Assembly (NCBI GenBank): GCA_015062495.1
Contig: SUUN01000002.1
Span: forward strand, 1 to 64,000
Direction of reading: 5' to 3'
Origin: Alphaproteobacteria bacterium
GTDB lineage: Bacteria > Pseudomonadota > Alphaproteobacteria > Rs-D84
Length of the DNA: 64,000 nucleotides
Part shown: one piece after another, positions 43,556 to 52,449 of the stretch
Layout: every line of letters starts with the position of its first letter
Position numbering within the stretch: the first letter of the stretch is position 1
The notes under the pieces: model-generated
Told to the model about the DNA's origin: nothing
What the model saw: the letters and a program-made list of their open reading frames with translations, nothing else
Databases searched by the model: none
Translations under genes and position numbers: made by a program

Positions 43556-45349
43556 TTATGATACCTTTAATGCATTAATAAACGCAGACTGTGGGATTTC
43601 TACATTACCGAACGAACGCATACGCTTTTTACCCTCTTTCTGCTTTTCCAGCAACTTGCGTTTACGCGTAATATCCCCGCCATAGCATTTTGCGGTTACG
43701 TCTTTGCGATATGCCGCAATTGTCTCTCTTGCGATAATCTTGCCCCCGATTGCGGCCTGCAAAGGAATCTTGAATTGATGCCGCGGTATCAGGTCTTTCA
43801 GTTTTTCTACAATCTGACGACCACGTTTTTCCGCAAAAGAACGATGACACATAAACGACAACGGTTCTACATTTTCCTCATTGACCAAAATATTGACTTT
43901 CACCAAATCAGACGCCTGATACCCATAGACCACATAGTCAAACGACGCATACCCTGACGAAATCGACTTTACCCTGTCATAGAAATCAAACACAATTTCT
44001 GCCAACGGCAACTGATAAACCAACACCGCGCGATTACCAACATATGAAATATTTTCCTGAACCCCGCGCCGTTCCGAACACAGCGACATAATCCCCCCCA
44101 TATATTTATCAGGCATCATAATTGTCGCACGCACCCAGGGTTCTTCGATTGCGGCGATTCGTGTTGGCTCTGGCATATCGGCTGGATTTTCCAAATCAAT
44201 CACCGACCCATCACGCATATGAATTTTATACAGCACACTTGGCACAGTGTTAATCAGATTCAGATTAAATTCACGCGCCAACCGTTCACTAATAATTTCC
44301 ATATGCAACAGGCCCAAGAACCCACATCGCAACCCAAATCCCAATGCCGATGATTTTTCAACTGTGAACATAAACGACGCATCATTCAGTGCTAACTTTT
44401 CCGCACTTTCACGAAACGTTGGATAATCATCTGCCTCAACCGGAAAGAATGACGAAAACACCACCGGCACAGACGGTTTAAACCCTGGCAACATCTGGGC
44501 ATTATCATATTTCGAATCGATAATCGTATCACCAACCTTGCAATCATGAATTGTCTTCATACCGGTAATAATAAATCCAATTTCCCCGGTATGCAGTTTA
44601 TCCACATTCACCATTTTTGGCGTAAAGTAACCAATCTTGTCGACAACATATTCCGCGCCCGTTGCCATAAACTTAATCTTTTGCCCACGTGTCAGCGTCC
44701 CATCAACCACACGCACCAGTATCACAACACCCAAATAAGAATCGTACCACGAATCGACCAACAGCGCGCGCGTCGGCGCATTTTCATCCCCATGTGGCGC
44801 AGGCAATTTATTTACAATTTCTTCCAGCAATTCTGGCACACCATCGCCGGTTTTACCCGATACCGCCAATGCATCCCCTGCGTCCAGTCCAATCACATCT
44901 GCAATCTGTTCGCGTGTGGACTGCACATCACTGGACGGCAAATCAATCTTATTCAATACCGGCAACATTTCCAGATCATTATCCAACGCCAAATACGCAT
45001 TAGCCAATGTCTGTGCCTGAACCCCCTGGGTTGCGTCAACCAACACCAACGCACCTTCGCACGCAGCCAGCGACCGCGACACTTCGTATGAAAAGTCCAC
45101 ATGTCCCGGCGTATCCATCAAATTCAGTTGATATGTTTCACCATTTTTCGCCGTGTAATTCAACCGCACAGTCTGGGCTTTAATCGTAATCCCACGTTCA
45201 CGTTCAATATCCATAGAATCCAGAACTTGGGCCTTCATCTCGCGCGATTGCAAGCCGCCAGTAAATTCAATCAGACGGTCAGACAACGTCGATTTTCCAT
45301 GGTCAATATGTGCGACGATTGAAAAATTCCGGATATTAGACTGCTTCAT
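43556..45349 (-). CDS. lepA: Elongation factor 4 (LepA)
   Basis: 597 aa translational GTPase. '[20 protein letters not shown]' P-loop, '[20 protein letters not shown]' switch II, 'NKID', and the LepA-specific C-terminal domain ('[20 protein letters not shown]', '[19 protein letters not shown]'). It promotes back-translocation or ribosome assembly under stress. RBS AAGGTGG upstream of 'MKQSNIRN'. Confidence 0.98.
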   Translation of the reverse strand: MKQSNIRNFSIVAHIDHGKSTLSDRLIEFTGGLQSREMKAQVLDSMDIERERGITIKAQTVRLNYTAKNGETYQLNLMDTPGHVDFSYEVSRSLAACEGALVLVDATQGVQAQTLANAYLALDNDLEMLPVLNKIDLPSSDVQSTREQIADVIGLDAGDALAVSGKTGDGVPELLEEIVNKLPAPHGDENAPTRALLVDSWYDSYLGVVILVRVVDGTLTRGQKIKFMATGAEYVVDKIGYFTPKMVNVDKLHTGEIGFIITGMKTIHDCKVGDTIIDSKYDNAQMLPGFKPSVPVVFSSFFPVEADDYPTFRESAEKLALNDASFMFTVEKSSALGFGLRCGFLGLLHMEIISERLAREFNLNLINTVPSVLYKIHMRDGSVIDLENPADMPEPTRIAAIEEPWVRATIMMPDKYMGGIMSLCSERRGVQENISYVGNRAVLVYQLPLAEIVFDFYDRVKSISSGYASFDYVVYGYQASDLVKVNILVNEENVEPLSFMCHRSFAEKRGRQIVEKLKDLIPRHQFKIPLQAAIGGKIIARETIAAYRKDVTAKCYGGDITRKRKLLEKQKEGKKRMRSFGNVEIPQSAFINALKVS

Positions 45350-45426
45350 ACAAAACCACCTTGCTTATGCGGCAATGATATACCAGTATTCACGCATTCG
45401 CAAGGCGAAAATTCAACAAAACCAGA

Positions 45427-45777
45427 TTATTTTAAATTACTCAACAATTCATCAATACGCGCCGCACGTTCCAACGTATCGTCATAGGCAAACTTAATAT
45501 CTGGCACATATTTCTGATTCATGCGCGCCGCCAATTCGAACCGCACAGCGCGTGTAATTGCATCCAGCCGCGCCTGCACCGCCGCCACATCCAAATTACG
45601 CGTATAGAAATACAACCGCACAAATTGCAATCCCCCATGCGAATCCGCCCCAACCAGCGACACCCCCGAAATCAACGGATCATCCCCATATATATCCCGC
45701 AGAATTTCCGCCACCAGTGTCTGAACCTTGCTTGCAACACGTTCGCCACGATTTGAATTAAATTGTTTTTTTGGCAT
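45427..45777 (-). CDS. rbfA: Ribosome-binding factor A
   Basis: 116 aa KH-like protein. 'RGERVASKVQTLVAEILRDI', 'GVSLVGADSHGGLQFVRLYF' and 'PDIKFAYDDTLERAARIDEL' fit RbfA, a 30S maturation factor. Located upstream of lepA, a pairing that puts two ribosome-assembly functions together; infB/truB, the usual partners, are not here. Confidence 0.95.
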   Translation of the reverse strand: MPKKQFNSNRGERVASKVQTLVAEILRDIYGDDPLISGVSLVGADSHGGLQFVRLYFYTRNLDVAAVQARLDAITRAVRFELAARMNQKYVPDIKFAYDDTLERAARIDELLSNLK

Positions 45778-45865
45778 GTATATTGTCTTTTTTTATGTTA
45801 TCATTGTTAAGATATAAAATATAAAACCACAATCAAGTAATTTTTTTAAACAACGGGGACATGGG

Positions 45866-46441
45866 ATGAAATTTTCAGAATACATATTGGCCAAATCAGA
45901 ATCGCGCGCATATTCGTGGATTGTATTTTTGCTAACCATTTGCGAATCCATATTTTTATTCATCCCACCCGAAGTCTTTATGACCCCACCAATTATTGCG
46001 AACAAGAAACGCGCCGTCCCGATTACAGTCGCCGCGTCACTTGGCTCTATTGTTGGTGGTACGATTGCCTATATGATTGGTATGTGGCTGTATGATTCTG
46101 TTGGCGTATGGTTGATTGAAACATTTTCCAATCCTGAATTAATTGAATCAACAATCAAACCGATGTTCAGCCAATATGGCATCTGGATAATTGTCCTGAC
46201 TGCGGTAACCCCAATACCGTATAAATTGCTGGCCATATGGCTGGGTTTTATCGGCTATCCACTGTGGATATTTTTGGCGGTATCGGCAATATTCCGCACA
46301 GGCCGCTTTGCAATAATCGCGTCCCTGCTCTATTTTTTCCAGGAACGCGCCAACGCAATTGTTAAAAAGTACTTCTGGCCATTAACACTTGGCGCGATAA
46401 TTGCGGCGGGCCTTGGCATATGCCTGGTCAGCCTGTTTTAA
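45866..46441 (+). CDS. YqaA/DedA-type integral membrane protein
   Basis: 191 aa with about five hydrophobic helices. 'ESIFLFIPPEVFMTPPIIAN', 'AASLGSIVGGTIAYMIGMWL' and 'IVLTAVTPIPYKLLAIWLGF' match the SNARE-associated (VTT/DedA) superfamily, YqaA branch. Members are lipid scramblase or transporter proteins of the inner membrane. Start at ATG 45866 after GGGGAC. Divergent from rbfA and followed by a terminator. Confidence 0.85.
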   Translation: MKFSEYILAKSESRAYSWIVFLLTICESIFLFIPPEVFMTPPIIANKKRAVPITVAASLGSIVGGTIAYMIGMWLYDSVGVWLIETFSNPELIESTIKPMFSQYGIWIIVLTAVTPIPYKLLAIWLGFIGYPLWIFLAVSAIFRTGRFAIIASLLYFFQERANAIVKKYFWPLTLGAIIAAGLGICLVSLF

Positions 46442-46445
46442 TCAG

Positions 46446-46470
46446 ATCCCGCCCCAGCGGGATTTTTTAT
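46446..46470 (+). terminator. Intrinsic terminator of the YqaA-type gene
   Basis: ATCCCGC-CCCA-GCGGGAT followed by TTTTTATT. Confidence 0.88.
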
Positions 46471-46486
46471 TCCCCCACATACCCAG

Positions 46487-46764
46487 ATAAACAAAAGTTT
46501 ATCGAAGTAAAAAAAATAAAAACGTCATACCCGCTTCGGGCCCCGCAAAAATTGAAAATTTTTGTGGGTGATACCAGGCGGGTATCCATTGCCCCGCAGG
46601 GACTGCAACATAAATAAAAGTTTAGTAGAATACTTCTTGCTAGCCCTACCTTTGTCATTCCCGCGCAGGCGGGAACAGGGACTAAGAAAATTTTTATGGG
46701 CAATACCAGACGGGTATCAATTGCTCTTTGTTTGCCCAACGGACAAAATTAAATAAACTTTTAT
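46487..46764. mobile_element. MITE-like element, second copy (rearranged)
   Basis: Ends ATAAACAAAAGTTTA (46487-46501) and TAAACTTTTATG (46754-46765). Internal: an extra ATAAATAAAAGTTTA copy (46613-46627), a CCCGCAAAAATT-GAA-AATTTTTGTGGG hairpin, GCCCCGCAGGGACTGCA, CATTCCCGCGCAGGCGGGAA, and AATTGCTCTTTGTTTGCCCA (46719-46738). The same modules occur in inverse order at 13586-13795. No coding capacity. Confidence 0.6.
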
Positions 46765-46786
46765 GTAGCGGGTTGGTTGCACGAAT

Positions 46787-46811
46787 AAAAATCCCCCAGA
46801 TGGGGGATTTT
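46787..46811 (-). terminator. Terminator of the fibre-like gene array
   Basis: AAAATCCCCC-ATCT-GGGGGATTTT with a T-run on the minus strand, just after the stop at 46816. Confidence 0.9.
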
Positions 46812-46815
46812 ATAC

Positions 46816-48594
46816 TTATTCAACCCAAATGGTTGCCCATGACGTCGGATTTGACTCCGCACCATATGGAATACTCATACCCGTCACCGCCGTCGCAACA
46901 CCACCAGAGGTGACATAAACAGGTCTTGTCGTTGTTCCCGCCGCAATATTCGCCGTATGCGTAACCGCCGTACTTTTATCCTGCTTTGTATTCGTCAAAT
47001 TATCAAGCGTATCTCCAATACCTTCATCATACGTGGAAATGGCATCTGATAACTCCGTCTTGGTCGCATAGGTATTCACAATGTTATTACCACTGCCGTC
47101 TTGTGTCGCCTTGGTCGCAGATGCCGCATTACCACTTGTACTTAACTTACCCGCCAGTGCTGTATTCAAAGCAGCCTGTGTCATCGTACCATCTGTGTTC
47201 GTACCTGTACCTGTGTACAACTTGGTCAACCCAGACGTTGTTGCCGTACCAGTGCTATATGTCGTATTGGTATCCGTACCACTAACCGTAATCACACCAT
47301 CACTAATACCAACAGTAACACTACCAGAACCCTTGATGTTCGACGTCGTTAATGTCGCCTGCTTCGTTGCCAAACCATCACTTAACGCAGTCTTGGTCGC
47401 ATAGGTATTCACAATGTTATTACCACTGCCGTCTTGTGTCGCCTTGGTCGCAGATGCCGCATTACCACTTGTACTTAACTTACCCGCCAGTGCTGTATTC
47501 AAAGCAGCCTGTGTCATCGTACCATCTGTGTTCGTACCTGTACCTGTGTACAACTTGGTCAACCCAGACGTTGTTGCCGTACCAGTGCTATATGTCGTAT
47601 TGGTATCCGTACCACTAACCGTAATCACACCATCACTAATACCAACAGTAACACTACCAGAACCCTTGATGTTCGACGTCGTTAATGTCGCCTGCTTCGT
47701 TGCCAAACCATCACTTAACGCAGTCTTGGTCGCATAGGTATTCACAATGTTATTACCACTCGCGTCCGCAGTCGCCTTCGCCGCTGTACCACTATAACTG
47801 GTTATCGCGGTTGCAACACCATTTGAATTTACATAAACCGGAAGCGTCTCAGACCCCGCCGCAGTATTCGCCGTATGCGTAACCGCCGTACTTTTATCCT
47901 GCTTTGTATTCGTCAAATTATCAAGTGTATCTCCAATACCTTCATCATACGTGGAAATGGCATCTGATAACTCCGTCTTGGTCGCATAGGTATTCACAAT
48001 GTTATTACCACTGCCGTCTTGTGTCGCTTTGGTCGCAGATGCCGCATTACCACTTGTGCTTAACTTACCCGCCAGTGCTGTATTCAAAGCAGCCTGTGTC
48101 ATCGTACCATCTGTGTTCGTACCTGTACCTGTGTACAACTTGGTCAACCCAGACGTTGTCGCCGTACCAGTGCTATATGTCGTATTGGTATCCGTACCAC
48201 TAACCGTAATCACACCATCACTAATACCAACAGTAACACTGCCTGAACCCTTGATATTCGACGTCGTTAACTTATCCTGTTTATTTGCCAACGCGTCATT
48301 TGCCGACTTGGCACTGGCTGCTGCCGCTGCTGCACTTGATGCCGCATTCAACGCAGACTGTCCCGCCGCTGCGGCATGTGCCTCGGCCGCCTGGGCTGAT
48401 GCACCGGCCTTGTTCACGGCCTTGTTCACATATGAAACACCCGCAATACCCGCACCATCGGTCGGGGTTTGATCCTCATAAACATCATGCGCCGTACCAA
48501 CGGATTCACCTGACGCAGGCGCATTCGCCCACGCAGAACTGACCGCCAACATTGCCACCAAAGATACCGCAAAAACAAACTTAGTCTTAATCAT
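46816..48594 (-). CDS. Secreted phage-fibre-like repeat protein with 111-aa perfect repeats
   Basis: 592 aa from the ATG at 48594 ('MIKTKFVFAVSLVAMLAVSS' signal peptide). A 'GVSYVNKAVNK' motif and Ala-rich coiled coil ('AAGQSALNAASSAAAAAASA') lead into repeat units of about 111 residues containing 'SVTVGISDGVITVSGTDTN', 'TYSTGTATTSGLTKLYTGTG' and 'MTQAALNTALAGKLSTSG', which read like tail-fibre beta-helical or trimeric repeats. Two adjacent units are identical at DNA level. The C-terminus 'PTSWATIWVE' carries the Trp-type ending shared by the array. Promoter TTGTGC-18-TATAAT upstream. Surface localisation is inferred. Confidence 0.8.
   Translation of the reverse strand: MIKTKFVFAVSLVAMLAVSSAWANAPASGESVGTAHDVYEDQTPTDGAGIAGVSYVNKAVNKAGASAQAAEAHAAAAGQSALNAASSAAAAAASAKSANDALANKQDKLTTSNIKGSGSVTVGISDGVITVSGTDTNTTYSTGTATTSGLTKLYTGTGTNTDGTMTQAALNTALAGKLSTSGNAASATKATQDGSGNNIVNTYATKTELSDAISTYDEGIGDTLDNLTNTKQDKSTAVTHTANTAAGSETLPVYVNSNGVATAITSYSGTAAKATADASGNNIVNTYATKTALSDGLATKQATLTTSNIKGSGSVTVGISDGVITVSGTDTNTTYSTGTATTSGLTKLYTGTGTNTDGTMTQAALNTALAGKLSTSGNAASATKATQDGSGNNIVNTYATKTALSDGLATKQATLTTSNIKGSGSVTVGISDGVITVSGTDTNTTYSTGTATTSGLTKLYTGTGTNTDGTMTQAALNTALAGKLSTSGNAASATKATQDGSGNNIVNTYATKTELSDAISTYDEGIGDTLDNLTNTKQDKSTAVTHTANIAAGTTTRPVYVTSGGVATAVTGMSIPYGAESNPTSWATIWVE
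47057..47722 (-). repeat. Two identical 333-bp tandem repeats
   Basis: 47057-47389 and 47390-47722 appear identical base for base. A third, slightly diverged copy lies at 47975-48273, and a start of another at 47723-47756. The flanking segment 46954-47056 is repeated at 47872-47974. The unit is 111 codons, so copy number can change in frame. Confidence 0.9.
47975..48273 (-). repeat. Diverged third copy of the 333-bp repeat
   Basis: Differs from the tandem pair at a few positions, mostly third-codon changes (for example GTCGCTTTGG versus GTCGCCTTGG). Confidence 0.8.
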
Positions 48595-48642
48595 CAGGAC
48601 ATCCCACCAAATATTTTTCACCACTCTCTGTTTCGTTTATGC

Positions 48643-48672
48643 ATTATATTCAATTTCGCCCATATCGCACAA
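48643..48672 (-). promoter_or_regulatory. Sigma70 promoter of the 592-aa fibre-like gene
   Basis: TTGTGC (48667-48672), an 18-bp spacer and a perfect TATAAT (48643-48648) on the minus strand. Confidence 0.7.
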
Positions 48673-48737
48673 GGACAAAATGACGCATATTGCAAAAATT
48701 TTTTCACAATTTTTGTAATATGGCCAAAATCAAAACC

Positions 48738-48775
48738 TTATCCGGTTTGGGTGGTACACCACCCACCCCGGATAA
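48738..48775 (-). terminator. Two-part hairpin terminator
   Basis: Outer TTATCCGG/CCGGATAA and inner GGGTGG-TACA-CCACCC, then GGTTTTGATTTT on the minus strand. A second A/T hairpin (CAAAAATT...AATTTTTG) follows at 48693-48715. Confidence 0.75.
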
Positions 48776-48788
48776 TATATTCAGGCTA

Positions 48789-50069
48789 TTAATAGGAAAC
48801 CTTTTCCCATTGGATTGTCCCCTCTTTGGCAACCAAAGAACACGTACCTGTGCTACAATAGCTAGGCAAGCCTTCATAATAAGACTTGATAGTTGTCCAA
48901 GTCCCATCCTTGTTACCCAACTGATAATCAGCTGTCGATTTCGCCTGTTTTGTATCAGCTGTTGCCTGGGCATCATCACCGGCTTTTTTCGCCGCCGCTA
49001 CTGCTGCGTTATTTGTTGTTTGATATTCACCCAATGCAGCCGCTGCTGTTGCTTCTGCACCAGATTTTGCAGTTGCTGCTGCAGAATCTGCATACGCTTT
49101 CAAAGTCGTATCCTGAGCACTCTGAGAATCTGCCAACGCATCATTTGTAACATAATCTTTCAATGCACCGTTATCACCAGTAACCGCATTAGCGATTGCA
49201 GTAGAAACTTCTGATGAATTCATAAATTCTGCGTCTGCCGCTGTTTTTGTATAAACATCTGCAGAATTTGCCTTTAACGACAACGCTGCATCGTTGGATT
49301 CGATATAAGCGTCAATATCTGCCTGGGCATCATCACCGGCTTTTTTCGCCGCCGCTACTGCTTCAGCATTTGTTGTTTTATATGCATCCAAATCTGCCTG
49401 GGCATCATCACCGGCTTTTTTCGCCGTCGCTACTGCTGCATCATTTGTTGTTTTATATGCATTCAATGCAGCCGCTGCTGTTGCTTCTGCACCAGATTTT
49501 GCAGTTGCTGCTGCATCAGCTGCTACAGAATCTGCATACGCTTTCAAAGTCGTATCCTGAGCACTCTGAGAATCTGCCAACGCATCATTTGTAACATAAT
49601 CTTTCAATGCACCGTTATCACCAGTAACCGCACTAGCGATTGCTGCTGAAACTTCTGATGAATTCATAAATTCTGCATCTGCCGCTGTTTTTGTATAAAC
49701 ATCTGCAGAATTTGCCTTTAATGCCAACGCCGCATTGTTGGATTCGATATAAGCGTCAATATCTGCCTGGGCATCATCACCGGCTTGTTTCGCCGCCGCT
49801 ACTGCCGCATCGTTTGATGTTTGATAAGAAGTAAAGCTGGACGAAAGTTCATCAATAACTGTACCATAACCATCATCCATAGTAGTCATCCCATCCTTCA
49901 ACTCGTTAATAGCACCAACCAAGTTCGTTTTTTCTGTCGTAGTCAAATTGCTCAACGTACCGGCAGTCGCCGTAATCTGCTTACCAACATAGTCTGTTGA
50001 TGCGATTTCTGCGTTTGCTGCGCTGACCGCCATCATTGCAAACAGAGATACTGTTAATATTTTTTTCAT
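48789..50069 (-). CDS. Secreted Ala-rich coiled-coil protein of the fibre-like array
   Basis: 426 aa. Signal peptide 'MKKILTVSLFAMMAVSAANA', then 'EIASTDYVGKQI' (the array's N-terminal motif). Long heptad-type repeats follow ('AAAKKAGDDAQADIDAYIES', 'AEFMNSSEVSAAIASAVTGD'); the unit 'KDYVTNDALADSQSAQDTTL' occurs twice. C-terminal domain 'YCSTGTCSLVAKEGTIQW' has a C-x4-C pair and Trp. Probably a trimeric surface fibre. No barrel or LPXTG anchor is present, so attachment must come from a partner. Confidence 0.78.
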   Translation of the reverse strand: MKKILTVSLFAMMAVSAANAEIASTDYVGKQITATAGTLSNLTTTEKTNLVGAINELKDGMTTMDDGYGTVIDELSSSFTSYQTSNDAAVAAAKQAGDDAQADIDAYIESNNAALALKANSADVYTKTAADAEFMNSSEVSAAIASAVTGDNGALKDYVTNDALADSQSAQDTTLKAYADSVAADAAATAKSGAEATAAAALNAYKTTNDAAVATAKKAGDDAQADLDAYKTTNAEAVAAAKKAGDDAQADIDAYIESNDAALSLKANSADVYTKTAADAEFMNSSEVSTAIANAVTGDNGALKDYVTNDALADSQSAQDTTLKAYADSAAATAKSGAEATAAAALGEYQTTNNAAVAAAKKAGDDAQATADTKQAKSTADYQLGNKDGTWTTIKSYYEGLPSYCSTGTCSLVAKEGTIQWEKVSY

Positions 50070-50130
50070 TTTTCTTTCCTTTCTTTCTTGTTTTGTCTTT
50101 GGTTTATTTGATTTTTTTTATTTATGCCGT

Positions 50131-50152
50131 GGGCGAACCACCACCCACGACA
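50131..50152 (-). other. Hairpin in the leader of the 426-aa gene
   Basis: CGTGGG/CCCACG stem without a following T-run on the minus strand; a possible mRNA 5'-UTR structure. Confidence 0.35.
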
Positions 50153-50175
50153 CAAAATTTCACGTGGCGTGATTA

Positions 50176-51222
50176 TTATTCACCTTCACGCGCAATCAGT
50201 TCCCAATAGTAAGTCGCCTGACCATTTGCCGACGTAGCGGTCAAAACATACTTACCATCTGTTTCATTTGCAGCCGTTGGAATTGTCAATTTTTCTGCCA
50301 AGGATTCAGACAATCCTGTAACCTTAGAAGATGAAACAGCCGAAATCTTTTCGTCGGTAACAGCACCATTTGCAATCTTGCCAGATTGAACCGCGCCATC
50401 TGCCAATTTAGCCGTTGTCACCGCCAAATTATCAATATCATCTGTACCAACGGTATCTTTATATGCCAACGCCTTCAAGCTCGATTTCAACGCATAAGAT
50501 GTCAAAGCCGTTTCCATCGCAGAGGTTTTCGCATACTGATCCAAATTAGCCGCCGTGAACGCATCTGCAATGGATTTTGCAACAGAACCCGTCGTATTTT
50601 CATCGCCATTCAACGTTGCAATCGCGCTTGTATTGGTTGCAATATTTGCCGCATTTGTTTCAACCGCCGTTTTATCACCCTTTAATTCCAAAGCCGCATT
50701 CAAATCTGTTGTTGTGGTATAGTCACCCAACGCAGTTTCAATAGCACCAGAAACCTCTTCTGCATTCTGGAATGAATCAATCTCTGTCTGCAAACTTTCA
50801 TCCAACTTTGCCTTAGAAATAGAGCCATCCTTCAAGGTTAACGAACCACCCTGAACATTTTCAATATCCTGTTGCAAGGTTGCAACCTTGGCAACCAGGC
50901 CATTTGTTTCATCGTTAACCGTTGTTTCCAACGCATCAATATCCTGTTCAGCAGTTGCAATTGCATCCGCATTCGCCTGAACAGCCGCATCATTGGTTGT
51001 CTTATAGCCAGCCAAATCATCCGCAACGGCCTTGGTCGCATTTTCGGCTGCGGTTTTATTATTTGTAACGGTTTGTGTTAATGACGTAACGGCCGATGTA
51101 ATTGAACCTTGTTCACCAACAAAACTGTCAACATAGCCCTTAGATGCAACGGCTGCGTCTGCACCAGATGTCGCACACAGGCCCAACATAACGGTAAATA
51201 TACCAGCTGTTAATTTTTTCAT
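50176..51222 (-). CDS. Secreted coiled-coil protein of the fibre-like array
   Basis: 348 aa. Signal peptide 'MKKLTAGIFTVMLGLCATSG', mature motif 'AVASKGYVDSFVGEQGS'. Mostly helical heptads ('ENATKAVADDLAGYKTTNDA', 'VAKVATLQQDIENVQGGSLT'). A segment 'TAKLADGAVQSGKIANGAVT' resembles the 'L.DGAVT..KIA.GAVT' repeats common in phage tail fibres. C-terminal 'KYVLTATSANGQATYYW' fits the array's ending. RBS GAAGGGAAGG, promoter TTTACA-18-TAGGAT. Confidence 0.78.
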   Translation of the reverse strand: MKKLTAGIFTVMLGLCATSGADAAVASKGYVDSFVGEQGSITSAVTSLTQTVTNNKTAAENATKAVADDLAGYKTTNDAAVQANADAIATAEQDIDALETTVNDETNGLVAKVATLQQDIENVQGGSLTLKDGSISKAKLDESLQTEIDSFQNAEEVSGAIETALGDYTTTTDLNAALELKGDKTAVETNAANIATNTSAIATLNGDENTTGSVAKSIADAFTAANLDQYAKTSAMETALTSYALKSSLKALAYKDTVGTDDIDNLAVTTAKLADGAVQSGKIANGAVTDEKISAVSSSKVTGLSESLAEKLTIPTAANETDGKYVLTATSANGQATYYWELIAREGE

Positions 51223-51252
51223 GATTTTCCCTTCCCTTCATTCGGTTATTTC

Positions 51253-51282
51253 ATCCTATCATTTTTTGCCAATGTGTGTAAA
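51253..51282 (-). promoter_or_regulatory. Candidate promoter
   Basis: TTTACA (51277-51282), an 18-bp spacer and TAGGAT (51253-51258) on the minus strand; a CGATTCGT motif lies just upstream (51291-51298). Confidence 0.5.
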
Positions 51283-51315
51283 GACAAAAAACGAATCGGA
51301 TGAAATATTTTTAAA

Positions 51316-52362
51316 TTAGTTAGACGCCGTTGGTGTTGCGGTCAATGGTGTCCATGCAAAAGTACCATCCGATGTCATAGACAGAACACAAGTATTGGAT
51401 TCAGACTGACATTCCTCTGGGACATTCGCCGTCGCCAATAATGTCAGAGTATCCGCATTTGCTTTCTTGGCAATTTCTTCTGTATTCGTTGCAACCTGGG
51501 CAACAGTTTCAGTTGTAACACCGGAATTCACCGCCGCCAATTGCCCCTCGGTCAAAGTATCCTGTTTGCCAGACAAAGCAGATGTTGCCGCCTGGTCAGC
51601 TTCCTTACGCGCTGTTTCTTCTGCAGTCAAGGCGGACTGTTTTGCATAATCAGCCAACGTTGTATTTAAAACTGCTGTTGTTGTGTAATCCGCAAATTTT
51701 GCATCAACATCACTCAAAGCAGTTTTTGTCGCAAATGTTGAATCTGCGTCTGTTTTGGAATAAACGTCGGCTGTATTCGCCTTGCCGGCAACCGCATTTG
51801 CGATATCTGTTGCAACCTGAGTTTTATCGGCCTTTAAAGCCAAAGCATTATTAACATCTTGGGTTTTGGCATAACCTTCCAAGGAAATATTACCTTCGCC
51901 AATATCTGTCAAAGTTTGCGAAACGTAAGCCTTTACTTCATCCTGGGTATAAGTTTGTGTTTTTGCATAAACACTATCTACATCAGCCTTGGTTGCCAAT
52001 AATTCATTTGCTTCCGTTTTTGTATAAACATCGGCTGCATTTGCCTTGGTTGCTACAACTTCTTCCAAAGCATCAACTTCGTCCTGGGCCTTGTCTGCTG
52101 CTGCCTGTGCTGTTGCAACCGCGCCATCTTCGGCTGCGATAACATTTGTAATCTGCTGGCTTACCTGTGTTTCTGTCAGGTATGTATCAGCCGCTGCTTC
52201 CTTGGTCAGATAATTATTTGTGATGTTTTCAACAGATGTCGAAACCTCACCAATTTTGCTGTCAACATAGCCCTGGGACGCAACAGTAACCGCCGCGTTC
52301 GCACCGGTGACGCCTAAAATCGCCGCCATTGCGCCTGAAAACATGATGTTTTTTACTTTCAT
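51316..52362 (-). CDS. Secreted coiled-coil protein of the fibre-like array
   Basis: 348 aa. Signal peptide 'MKVKNIMFSGAMAAILGVTG', mature motif 'VASQGYVDSKIGEVSTSV'. Coiled-coil blocks 'ALKADKTQVATDIANAVAGK' and 'DVYTKTEANELLATKADVDS' resemble the 'K.DVYTKTE.D' helices of phage fibre and adhesin stalks. C-terminal 'CQSESNTCVLSMTSDGTFAW' has a Cys pair and Trp. Close in signal sequence to the 697-aa member (MKVKNI...FSG), indicating recent duplication. Own promoter at 52402-52431. Confidence 0.78.
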   Translation of the reverse strand: MKVKNIMFSGAMAAILGVTGANAAVTVASQGYVDSKIGEVSTSVENITNNYLTKEAAADTYLTETQVSQQITNVIAAEDGAVATAQAAADKAQDEVDALEEVVATKANAADVYTKTEANELLATKADVDSVYAKTQTYTQDEVKAYVSQTLTDIGEGNISLEGYAKTQDVNNALALKADKTQVATDIANAVAGKANTADVYSKTDADSTFATKTALSDVDAKFADYTTTAVLNTTLADYAKQSALTAEETARKEADQAATSALSGKQDTLTEGQLAAVNSGVTTETVAQVATNTEEIAKKANADTLTLLATANVPEECQSESNTCVLSMTSDGTFAWTPLTATPTASN

Positions 52363-52401
52363 TTTTTTCCTTCCTTTCTTTCGTTTTTTTTATTTTGTTT
52401 T

Positions 52402-52431
52402 ATTTTACCATTTTTCAGCGAATCGCGTCAA
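52402..52431 (-). promoter_or_regulatory. Sigma70 promoter with CGATTCGC in the spacer
   Basis: TTGACG (52426-52431), an 18-bp spacer beginning CGATTCGC, then TAAAAT (52402-52407), for the gene at 51316-52362. Confidence 0.65.
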
Positions 52432-52449
52432 TGGCTAAATATGCTCTTA

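Noticed and set aside
45793-46005. 70-aa minus-strand ORF upstream of rbfA
   Set aside because: Overlaps the well-supported YqaA-type gene and has no RBS or motif.
47057-48273. Regular repeats suggestive of a CRISPR array
   Set aside because: Units are 333 bp, in frame and coding, without short spacers or cas genes.
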